A DNA stretch of 41,441 bases from Oscillospiraceae bacterium (GTDB taxonomy: Bacteria; Bacillota; Clostridia; Oscillospirales; Oscillospiraceae), in NCBI GenBank assembly GCA_017552325.1, contig JAFZQE010000020.1, forward strand, positions 1 to 41,441. Reading direction: 5' to 3'. The notes beneath the pieces are model-generated. The model was not told where the DNA came from. It was given only the letters and a program-made list of their open reading frames with translations, and searched no databases. Below, piece by piece: positions 14,233 through 20,724 of this stretch (position 1 is the first letter of the stretch; each line of letters begins with the position of its first letter). Both the position numbers and the translations under genes were made by a program.

Positions 14233-16332
14233 ATGAAGAAAAAACTGAGCGTGCTCATGCTGATCCTCTGCCTCGCGCTGCTGCTGGCGGCCTGCGACAA
14301 CCCCTTTTACAAGGGGGACCCGGAGCAGGCGCAGGCGACGCCCGTGCCCGATCTCGGCTCCGGCAGCTGCGGCGTAGACGTGAGCTGGCGGCTCGACGGC
14401 AAGGGCGTGCTGTATATCAGCGGCCTTGGCCCGATGCGCGACTACTGGGGCAGCGAGGTCCGCAAGGACGGCTGGCCCGGCTGGCACGACTACGCCGACC
14501 GGCTGACGGCGGTGCATATCGAGGAGGGCGTCACCTCCATCGGCGGACACGCCTTCGAGGACTGCGGCGCGCTGACGGAGATCTTCATCCCGGAGAGCGT
14601 CACGATCGTCCGCAACCACGCCTTCAAGGACTGCGTCAGCCTGGCCGAGATCCGGCTCCCGGCCAATCTGACCGAGATCGGCGCCTCCGCCTTTGAAAAC
14701 TGCACGGCGCTCACGCGCATCGAGATCCCCGCGCGCGTGGAGGTCATGGGCAACGAGGTCTTCACCGGCTGCGGCAGCCTGACCGAGATCGCCGTCCCCG
14801 CCGCCAGCGAGGCCTTTTCCTCGCGGGAGGGCGTGCTGTTCAACAAGGCGGAGACGCGGCTGCTGGCCTTCCCGCACGGCAAGACCGGCGTCTACGCGGT
14901 CCCCGAGGGCGTCGTCTCGGCCGCCGAGGGCTGCTTCGCCGGCTGCGACCTGACGGAGCTGTCGGTCTGCGGCAGTCTCAAGGTCGTCTCGGACGGGATG
15001 CTCGCCGGCTGCACGCAGCTGACGGCGCTCCGCCTCGAGAGCGGCGTGACGACGATCGGCGAGCGCGCGCTGGAGGGCTGCGCGAGCCTGAGGAGCGTCG
15101 AGGTGCCGGCGAGCGTGTCGACGATCAGCGAAACGGCCTTCCTCGGCTGCGACGCGCTGGAGCGGATCACGGTCGAAGAGGGGAATCTGAAGTTCTATTC
15201 CGAGGCCGGCGTCCTCTACAGCCTCGACGGGAAGACCCTGGTGCACGCGCCGGCCGCCTGGGAGGGCGAATTCGTCATTCCCCGCGGCGTGGAGACCGTG
15301 GCCTCCTACGCCTTTCAGAACTGCACCGGTCTGAGCGCGCTGAGCTGCCCGGTCGGCCTGGAGACGATCTCCGACTTCGCCTTCGAGGGCTGCGGCGGCC
15401 TGCGCACGCTGGATCTGGGCTACACGGTCGGCGCGATCGGCGTGAGCGCCTTTGAAAACTGCGTCTCGCTGGAGAGCCTGTCCCTGCCAAACAGCGTCCG
15501 CGAGCTGGGCGACAACGCCTTCAAAAACTGCAGCGCGATCAAGACCCTGCGCTGCTCCGCCGCGCCGGATATCATCGGCAGCGCCGCCTTCATGGGCTGC
15601 AGCTCGCTGCGCGAGCTGGTCATGGCCTGGGGCCCCGGCGCCTTCGGCAGCCGCGCCTTCATGGGCTGCTCCGCGCTCGAGAGCGTCACGATCCCCGGCA
15701 GCGTGGAGATTGTGGGCGAGAGCGCCTTCGAGGGCTGCACCTCGCTCGCGACCCTGTCCATCTCCTCGGGCGTGACGGAGATCGGCGGCAGCGCCTTCAA
15801 GGGCTGCACCGCGCTCCGGCAGATCCTCGTCCCGGGCAGCGTGAACACGATCGGCTTCGCCGCCTTCCAGGACTGCACCGGCCTCGAGAGCGTGACGATC
15901 TTCGACGGCGTGCGGGACTTCGGCGGCAACAGCTTCCGCGGCTGCACGGCGCTGCGCAGCGTCCAGATCCCCGGCAGCGTGGATACGCTCGGCTCCGGCC
16001 TCTTCGAGGGCTGCACGGCCCTGGTCGAGGTCAAGCTCGGCAGCGGGCTGCGCACCGTCGGCGACGGCTGCTTTGAAAACTGCACGGCCCTCGAGAGCCT
16101 CAGCCTGCCGGACGGCGTCACGCAGATCGACTTCAACGCCTTTTCCGGCTGCACGGGGCTGAAAAGCCTCAGCCTGCCGGACAGCGTCCGCCGCATCGGC
16201 AGCGGCGCCTTCGCCGGCTGCAGGGCGCTGGAGGAGCTGATCTTCCGCGGCAGCGAGGAGCAGTGGGCGCTGATCGAGATCGCCGACGACAACGCGCCGC
16301 TGGAGAAGGCCGCGCTCGTCTTCGACGACTGA
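14233..16332 (+). CDS. BspA-type leucine-rich-repeat lipoprotein
   Basis: 699 residues. Lipoprotein signal ending LLLAACD, then, from about residue 90, some 20-plus repeats of 22-24 residues of the LRR_5 (BspA / Treponema) type, for example VTSIGGHAFEDCGALTEIFI and VTEIGGSAFKGCTALRQILV. Each has the conserved [IV]-G-x-x-A-F-x-x-C core. The end GSEEQWALIEI is the usual terminus of such proteins in gut Clostridia. They sit on the cell surface and bind host or microbial partners; the ligand here is unknown. GGGAGAG precedes the ATG. Single gene with its own promoter and terminator. Confidence 0.93.
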   Translation: MKKKLSVLMLILCLALLLAACDNPFYKGDPEQAQATPVPDLGSGSCGVDVSWRLDGKGVLYISGLGPMRDYWGSEVRKDGWPGWHDYADRLTAVHIEEGVTSIGGHAFEDCGALTEIFIPESVTIVRNHAFKDCVSLAEIRLPANLTEIGASAFENCTALTRIEIPARVEVMGNEVFTGCGSLTEIAVPAASEAFSSREGVLFNKAETRLLAFPHGKTGVYAVPEGVVSAAEGCFAGCDLTELSVCGSLKVVSDGMLAGCTQLTALRLESGVTTIGERALEGCASLRSVEVPASVSTISETAFLGCDALERITVEEGNLKFYSEAGVLYSLDGKTLVHAPAAWEGEFVIPRGVETVASYAFQNCTGLSALSCPVGLETISDFAFEGCGGLRTLDLGYTVGAIGVSAFENCVSLESLSLPNSVRELGDNAFKNCSAIKTLRCSAAPDIIGSAAFMGCSSLRELVMAWGPGAFGSRAFMGCSALESVTIPGSVEIVGESAFEGCTSLATLSISSGVTEIGGSAFKGCTALRQILVPGSVNTIGFAAFQDCTGLESVTIFDGVRDFGGNSFRGCTALRSVQIPGSVDTLGSGLFEGCTALVEVKLGSGLRTVGDGCFENCTALESLSLPDGVTQIDFNAFSGCTGLKSLSLPDSVRRIGSGAFAGCRALEELIFRGSEEQWALIEIADDNAPLEKAALVFDD

Positions 16333-16341
16333 GGGATCAAC

Positions 16342-16378
16342 AAAAAACAGCGAAGCCCCAAGGGCTTCGCTGTTTTTT
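16342..16378. terminator. Bidirectional terminator between convergent genes
   Basis: Perfect 17-bp stem (16342-16358 with 16362-16378), loop CAA, with six A on the left and T on the right. The right arm ends on the stop codon of the - strand gene. Confidence 0.92.
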
Positions 16379-16812
16379 TACAGATACTCTCTCAGGTCCG
16401 CGCCGAGGCTGTCCTCCAGCGCGATCAGGCGTTTCGCCGCGTCCTTCGAGGCCTCGTCCGCCGCCTTGTACCGGTTCAGATAGCGGCTGAGGCTCTTGAC
16501 GCCCATGTCGCAGCCGTCGGTCATCAGGTCGGCGATCGTGCGGTCGCTGTGCTTCAGGCCGAGCCAGGTCTCGGTCTTGAGCCAGCTCATGCTCTGGGCG
16601 ATCGGGTTGGGCTGCTTGCCCTCGTCGCCGAAGCGCGCGAGGCGGCTCTGCAGCTCGCGGCCCAGCGTTTCGTGCGCCTCGCGGCTGTTGTAGAGCTTCT
16701 GCTTCAGCTCCCCGCTCTGCACCTCGCCCAGCACCTGGTCGATGGAGGCCACGCCCATTTTGACGCCCGCGTCGCATTCGCGCAGCAGACGGACGGTATC
16801 GGCTTCGATCAT
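16378..16812 (-). CDS. Ferritin-like four-helix protein, conserved in Clostridia (function unknown)
   Basis: 144 residues, all helical. Seen: LLRECDAGVKMGVASIDQVL, then YNSREAHETLGRELQSRLAR with GDEGKQPNPIAQSMSWLKTE, an arrangement I associate with DUF2383/ferritin-like proteins of Clostridia. Glu and His occur on neighbouring helices but no full di-iron ligand set can be confirmed by eye. Function unknown, possibly stress related. The ribosome site AAAGGATG lies in the 3' arm of a 17-bp hairpin directly before the ATG, so translation or read-through may be regulated. Confidence 0.7.
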   Translation of the reverse strand: MIEADTVRLLRECDAGVKMGVASIDQVLGEVQSGELKQKLYNSREAHETLGRELQSRLARFGDEGKQPNPIAQSMSWLKTETWLGLKHSDRTIADLMTDGCDMGVKSLSRYLNRYKAADEASKDAAKRLIALEDSLGADLREYL

Positions 16813-16813
16813 A

Positions 16814-16867
16814 AAAAATCATCCTTTCCGCGTGATATCCACAGGATACCCGGAAAGGATGATTTTT
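16814..16867 (-). promoter_or_regulatory. Hairpin hiding the ribosome site of the ferritin-like gene
   Basis: Perfect 17-bp inverted repeat (16814-16830 with 16851-16867) and a 20-base loop that can pair further (TATCC/GGATA). On the - strand the second arm contains GGAAAGGATG and ends in six T, one base from the ATG. It can act as terminator for upstream transcripts or as ribosome-site lock. No -10/-35 pair was found between it and the gene. Confidence 0.75.
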
Positions 16868-16880
16868 ATACGGCAGCGCT

Positions 16881-16921
16881 GCTTATTCCTTCACCGTGCC
16901 GTCGGGATTGAAGAGCGGCAG
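16881..16921 (-). repeat. 41-base copy A of the phosphoribosyltransferase 3' end
   Basis: Identical over 41 bases to 19587-19627, where it encodes the last 12 codons (LPLFNPDGTVKE) and stop of the phosphoribosyltransferase. Here it follows the stop codon of the RsgI-like gene and is not part of any gene. Confidence 0.95.
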
Positions 16922-16929
16922 AGCAGGGA

Positions 16930-18093
16930 TCAGTCGTCATCGTCATCCCGGTCGTCGTCACCGTCGTCCCGGTCGTCGTCATCGTCATCCCGATCGTCGT
17001 CATCGTCGTCCCGGTCGTCGTCATCGTCGTCCCGGTCGTCGTCATCGTCGTCCCGGTCGTCGTCGTCATCCCGGTCATCGTCGTCATCCCGGTCATCGTC
17101 GTCATCCCGGTCATCGTCGTCATCCCGGTCATCGTCGTCATCCCGGTCATCGTCGTCATCCCGGTCATCGTCGTCATCCCGGTCATCGTCGTCGTCCCGG
17201 TCGTCGTCACCGTCGTCCCGGTCGTCGTCATCGTCGTCCCGGTCGTCGTCATCGTCGTCCCGGTCATCGTCGTCATCCCGGTCGTCCGGTTCTTCCGCCA
17301 GGCCAGGCCCGACGCCGAAGCACTCCACATAGTCTTCGGGGTCGATGCCGGCAGAGCGGAGCAGCTGAAACAGGTCATGGATCGACATCTCCGACAGCCG
17401 GTCCATGCCAAGCTCGGGATGGCCCGCCCCGATCTTCTCCAAAAGCCAGATCCTGCCGACGCTGACGCCGTATTGCTTAGCCGTTTCCTGCAGCGCTTTT
17501 CCGCTCTCAAGGCTTTGGGCGTACACGGTGCCTGTTCCCGCCGTGCCTTCCAGGTATTCTTCCATATCCGCGCTCAGGCTCAGCCGAAGAGCCTCGGTCT
17601 TTTCGGCACGGCGGCTTTCCACAGTCAGAAGCACCTCGCCGGCCGTTTCGCTGAGATAGCCCTGCCGCAGCATGGAACCCAAAATCGCGTTCACCGCCAC
17701 CTTGACGTCGACGCCGCGGAGATCCATGCCGTCCAGAACGGTTTCTCCGTCCGCGTTGTCGGCGATGGCCTGCAGGACCCGATCCTCCCGATCCAGCTGC
17801 AGCTCCAGGCTGGGGTTGACGTCGAGATATACCGTGGACTCCACGCGCCGGCTCAGGCCGAGCCGCGGGATAAACGCCAGGGCGAGACAGGCGGCCGCCG
17901 CCAGGGCAAGCAGGGGCACGATCCGCCCCTTTCTTTTTTCGGCGGGCTTCTGCTTCTCCGTTTTCTCCGGGAGCCGCTCATGTTCCGCCGCCGAAGCTTC
18001 CGCCCGAGCCCAGAGCTCATCCGTCAGATCCGGGACAAGCTCCCTCGCCGCGCCGTCCAGCGCGGCTTCGATCTGTTCATTGTTCCACTTCAT
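16930..18093 (-). CDS. RsgI-like membrane anti-sigma factor with Asp/Arg repeat tail
   Basis: 387 residues. Residues 1-56 are cytoplasmic and should hold the sigma factor; 58-75 form one membrane helix; 86-140 are the extracellular RsgI-type domain (ESTVYLDVNPSLELQLDRED, then NADGETVLDGMDLRGVDVKV). RsgI proteins release their sigma factor on an outside signal. Residues 270-387 are 18 units of Arg followed by 5 or 6 Asp (98 Asp, 18 Arg, 2 Gly), predicted outside the cell and strongly cation-binding. The gene overlaps the ECF sigma gene by 17 bases, so the pair is coupled. Known RsgI proteins usually partner SigI; an ECF partner is less usual. Confidence 0.85.
   Translation of the reverse strand: MKWNNEQIEAALDGAARELVPDLTDELWARAEASAAEHERLPEKTEKQKPAEKRKGRIVPLLALAAAACLALAFIPRLGLSRRVESTVYLDVNPSLELQLDREDRVLQAIADNADGETVLDGMDLRGVDVKVAVNAILGSMLRQGYLSETAGEVLLTVESRRAEKTEALRLSLSADMEEYLEGTAGTGTVYAQSLESGKALQETAKQYGVSVGRIWLLEKIGAGHPELGMDRLSEMSIHDLFQLLRSAGIDPEDYVECFGVGPGLAEEPDDRDDDDDRDDDDDDRDDDDDDRDDGDDDRDDDDDRDDDDDRDDDDDRDDDDDRDDDDDRDDDDDRDDDDDRDDDDDRDDDDDDRDDDDDDRDDDDDDRDDDDDDRDDGDDDRDDDDD
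16933..17286 (-). repeat. In-frame tandem repeat encoding (Arg-Asp5/6)n
   Basis: 354 bases built from 18- and 21-base units (18 units in all). Eight identical-length 18-base units form the core, flanked on both sides by 21-base units, and one unit on each flank carries a Gly codon. This symmetric order suggests growth by unequal exchange. Copy number is likely to vary between strains. Confidence 0.92.
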
Positions 18094-18661
18094 GTTTTCC
18101 CTCCAGCTGCCTGCGCAGCTTGGACATGCTCCTGTTGTACTTCGAGAGGACGGTGCCGACCGGGATCCCCAGCAGCGCTCCGATCTCCCGGTGCTTCAGC
18201 CCGGACTGGGCGTGCAGCATCACGATCTGCCGCTCCTGCTCGCTCAGCGCTTTCATGGCCGTCTCCAGAACGAGTCTGTTTTCCAGATCCCGGACGGCGG
18301 CAAAGCCGTCCGAAAGCTCGCCGTCGCCTTCCTCCAGCGGGACGTGATGCGTCTGCTGCCGGAAATGCGTCATGCATACGTTCCTGGCGATCGTCAGGAT
18401 CCAGGCCATGGGTTTCCCCGCCGCCGTGTACTGAGCGGCGGCGGTGCGGATCCTGACAAAGGTCTCCTGCATGGCGTCCTCCGCATCCTCCCTGCTGCGC
18501 AGCAGGGAGAGCGCGAAGCCGAGAACGGCAGGCGCCGCCTGCTCATACAGCAGGCGGAAGGCCTCCCGGTCTCCCCCGGCCACGGCGCCGATCAGCGCTT
18601 CGTCGACCCGGCCCGGCGACGGTTTTACCCGATCGTATCTTGTTGTTGCGGTCTGTTTCAT
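18077..18661 (-). CDS. ECF-type RNA polymerase sigma factor
   Basis: 194 residues. Region 2 (about 33-102) contains LLRSREDAEDAMQETFVRIR and MAWILTIARNVCMTHFR; region 4 (about 137-187) contains LKHREIGALLGIPVGTVLSK, the -35-binding HTH. Region 3 is absent, as in ECF factors. It directs RNA polymerase to a small regulon when released by the RsgI-like anti-sigma protein encoded next (17-base overlap). GAGGA precedes the ATG by 7 bases. It starts 78 bases after the secreted repeat protein, which may be in the same transcript. Confidence 0.93.
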   Translation of the reverse strand: MKQTATTRYDRVKPSPGRVDEALIGAVAGGDREAFRLLYEQAAPAVLGFALSLLRSREDAEDAMQETFVRIRTAAAQYTAAGKPMAWILTIARNVCMTHFRQQTHHVPLEEGDGELSDGFAAVRDLENRLVLETAMKALSEQERQIVMLHAQSGLKHREIGALLGIPVGTVLSKYNRSMSKLRRQLEGKHEVEQ

Positions 18662-18739
18662 GCGTTTTCCTCGGAGTTCCGATGATCGTTTCTGCTGCGG
18701 CGTTGCCGGCCGGGAGCCTTTCTCCTCTGTCCGGACGCC

Positions 18740-19366
18740 TTATCTTACGCGGAAGGAGGCGGTCACCGACGTGTAGCTCTGCTGTCCCTTCAGGCGGATC
18801 CCGGTGATCGTCACCGTGTAGCTGCCGCGCTTCAGGCCCTTTACGGCGATCTCCAGTTCATCCCCGTCCAGATCCGTGACCCTGCCGGACCAGGTCTTCC
18901 CGGTCTCGTCCGTAATGACGACTTTGGGGTTTTTGACCTGGATCCTGCCGTAGAATTCCAGCTCCAGCTCTCCTTCCCTGCGGTCGTACTCAGCCTCTTT
19001 GACGAACAGCTCGTCGGCGGGCGTCCGGAAGCTGCCCTTCACCGTTCCGTAGGTCCCGGTCCGGCCTTTCCTGACGCCGTCGATCACAAACGAGTATCTT
19101 GTGCCGGGCTTCAGGCCCTCGACGCGGAAGCTCATCTCGTCGTCGTCCAGCTCCGTGATTCTGACAGTCATGGTCTTTCCGGCCGGGTTTTTCACGGTCA
19201 CGGACACATTTTTGTACTGCACCCTGGTTGTAAACTCCACTTCGACGCAGCCGCCGCCCTCATAGCTTACCTTCTGCTTCGCGGGCGCCTCCGCCATCGC
19301 GGGAATCGCCATGCTCATCATAACGGCAAGTACGAGGATCACTGAAAGAATACGCTTTTTCATCAT
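18740..19366 (-). CDS. Secreted protein with two tandem beta-sandwich repeats
   Basis: 208 residues. Signal peptide KRILSVILVLAVMMSMAIPAMA, then two similar ~85-residue modules: the first runs VEVEFTTRVQYKNVSVTVKN to GTYGTVKGSFRTP, the second ELELEFYGRIQVKNPKVVIT to QQSYTSVTASFRV. Alternating strands and G-L-K-P/R-G-T/S-Y turns look like fibronectin-III or Ig folds. No catalytic motif is seen. Two adjacent ATG codons (19366, 19363) follow GGAGGG and either may be used. Upstream of the ECF sigma gene on the same strand; it may be a cell-surface target or signal component of that system (inference). Confidence 0.78.
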   Translation of the reverse strand: MMKKRILSVILVLAVMMSMAIPAMAEAPAKQKVSYEGGGCVEVEFTTRVQYKNVSVTVKNPAGKTMTVRITELDDDEMSFRVEGLKPGTRYSFVIDGVRKGRTGTYGTVKGSFRTPADELFVKEAEYDRREGELELEFYGRIQVKNPKVVITDETGKTWSGRVTDLDGDELEIAVKGLKRGSYTVTITGIRLKGQQSYTSVTASFRVR

Positions 19367-19505
19367 AAATCCCTCCATATTTGTCGTGTGCTGCCGAAGC
19401 GGTCTGCTTCGGCGCTTCTGACTGTATAACGCGGGAGGGACCCGTTTTATTGCATCGGAAATAAATTTTTTTATTTTTTTCGGGGGAGGCTGCATCGGAT
19501 AAAGT

Positions 19506-19545
19506 CCGGGAGGCATTACGCGGCGATCCGCGCAATGCCTCCCGG
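19506..19545 (-). terminator. Long hairpin after the phosphoribosyltransferase gene
   Basis: 18-bp stem with one mismatch (19506-19523 with 19528-19545), loop CGAT. No good T-run follows on the - strand, so termination may be partial. Confidence 0.6.
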
Positions 19546-19586
19546 GCAAAATCAGGATTTCCGACAGGGTTTCGGTTTTGGGAGCG

Positions 19587-19627
19587 GCTTATTCCTTCAC
19601 CGTGCCGTCGGGATTGAAGAGCGGCAG
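19587..19627 (-). repeat. 41-base copy B (native 3' end of the phosphoribosyltransferase)
   Basis: Exact partner of 16881-16921. The two copies are direct repeats 2,706 bases apart and flank the secreted-protein, sigma and anti-sigma genes. Confidence 0.95.
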
Positions 19628-20143
19628 GGGCGCGAGGTAAATGATGTCGTCGCGGTCCTGCGCGGCGCCCTCGGCCAAGACGGCCATCCTGCCGGCGATG
19701 ATGCCGCCGGCGCGGGTGACGAGCTCCTCCATCGCGTGCAGGCTCTCGCCGGTGGAGATCACGTCGTCGACGATCAGCATGCGCTTGCCGCGGATCATCT
19801 CGGCGTCGGCCGTGTCGATGACGAGCTTCTGGATGCTCATCGTCGTGATGGACTTGACGGAGACCTCGAACACGCCGGACATGTAGGCCTTCGGGCCCTT
19901 GCGGGCGAGGAAGTACTTCTCGGCGCCGCTCTGGCGGGCCATTTCGTACAGCAGGGGGATGGACTTGGCCTCGGGGGCGATGATGTAGTCATACTCGGGG
20001 GCGCGCTTGAGGAGCTCGGCCGCCGCGTGCACGGTCACTTCCACGTCGCCGAACATGACAAAGGCGCCGATGTAGAGATCGTCGGTGACTTTGCACAGCG
20101 GCAGGTCGCGCTTCAGGCCGGCAATGTCGATTTCATAGGTCAT
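19589..20143 (-). CDS. Phosphoribosyltransferase (adenine/orotate PRT-like)
   Basis: 184 residues. Type I PRTases join PRPP to a base to make a nucleotide. Seen: the PRPP loop RMLIVDDVISTGESLHAMEE, the PPi-loop region YDYIIAPEAKSIPLLYEMAR, and ARKGPKAYMSG, which is near the xanthine/adenine PRT hood. The substrate is not certain: adenine PRT, or a regulator of the PurR/XRE-linked group. AGGAGG lies 9 bases before the ATG. It has its own promoter at 20185-20212. Its last 41 coding bases are duplicated downstream at 16881. Confidence 0.87.
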   Translation of the reverse strand: MTYEIDIAGLKRDLPLCKVTDDLYIGAFVMFGDVEVTVHAAAELLKRAPEYDYIIAPEAKSIPLLYEMARQSGAEKYFLARKGPKAYMSGVFEVSVKSITTMSIQKLVIDTADAEMIRGKRMLIVDDVISTGESLHAMEELVTRAGGIIAGRMAVLAEGAAQDRDDIIYLAPLPLFNPDGTVKE

Positions 20144-20184
20144 GGATGGGTCCTCCTATAAAAAGTCTGAGTTCAAACATTGAT

Positions 20185-20212
20185 ATTTTAACGCATCGGG
20201 CGAAAAAATCAA
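20185..20212 (-). promoter_or_regulatory. Probable promoter of the phosphoribosyltransferase gene
   Basis: On the - strand, TTGATT (20207-20212), 16-base spacer, TAAAAT (20185-20190), 41 bases before the ATG. Confidence 0.55.
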
Positions 20213-20283
20213 GAGTTTTTTCATCATCGCGCTTTCATTCCCCAAAATGCGCCTCCCGGCCCGAAAACCGCGGCGGCCGCCGG

Positions 20284-20332
20284 AAAAAAACGCCCCGTCC
20301 GTCAGCGTTGACAGGGACTGACAGACGGGGCG
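20284..20332 (-). terminator. Intrinsic terminator of the redox operon
   Basis: 15-bp stem with one mismatch (20291-20305 with 20318-20332), followed on the - strand by seven T (20284-20290). It lies 6 bases after the hypA stop. Confidence 0.9.
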
Positions 20333-20337
20333 CGGTT

Positions 20338-20724
20338 TCATGGATCGGGCTGCCCGGACGCGCCGCGCGCTAAGGCGCCTTCGTCCGGCACGACGATCTC
20401 CCGGACGCTGAATTCCCGCCCGCTCAGGACGGTCTTCTCAAAGCTGCCGCAGTTGGGGCAGTAGCCCTTGTGCTCGATGACGTTGAAGATCTCGTCGCAG
20501 TCGTCGCACTCGGCGAGGCCCGGCACCATGCGGATCGTCAGCTTCGCGTCCTGCAGGAGGCTGCCCTTTGCCGCCACGGGATAGAGCTCCTCGAGATACT
20601 CCGGGATCACCAGCGACAGCTCGCCGCAGTCGACGACGACCTCACGGATGTCGCTCACGCCGTTTTCGGCGGCGAAGGCCTCCACCGTCCGGACGAGCTG
20701 GCGCAGGATGCCGATCTCATGCAT
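20338..20724 (-). CDS. hypA: HypA-like nickel metallochaperone
   Basis: 128 residues. HypA delivers Ni2+ to [NiFe]-hydrogenase or urease. Seen: the N-terminal MHEIGILRQLV, with His2, the nickel ligand, and the zinc site C-x2-C ... C-x2-C (CDDC and CPNC). The ATG at 20724 is chosen because HypA must begin Met-His; a GTG three codons upstream was rejected. ATGCATGA overlaps the stop of the upstream flavoprotein gene, so it is coupled into the redox operon. No hydrogenase or urease gene is visible here. The last 20 residues are a non-conserved tail. Confidence 0.88.
   Translation of the reverse strand: MHEIGILRQLVRTVEAFAAENGVSDIREVVVDCGELSLVIPEYLEELYPVAAKGSLLQDAKLTIRMVPGLAECDDCDEIFNVIEHKGYCPNCGSFEKTVLSGREFSVREIVVPDEGALARGASGQPDP

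Noticed and set aside
16933-17286. CRISPR-like array
   Set aside because: Units are 18/21 bases without spacers and are in frame with the anti-sigma gene.
16742-17332. Ser/Arg-rich + strand frame across the tandem repeat
   Set aside because: It is the complement of the Arg/Asp repeat; the - strand frame has the signal, membrane helix and RsgI domain.
19452-19498. Repeated GCATCGGA upstream of the secreted protein gene as an ECF promoter
   Set aside because: Two copies 39 bases apart, but no matching pair in other places and no known consensus; too weak to call.
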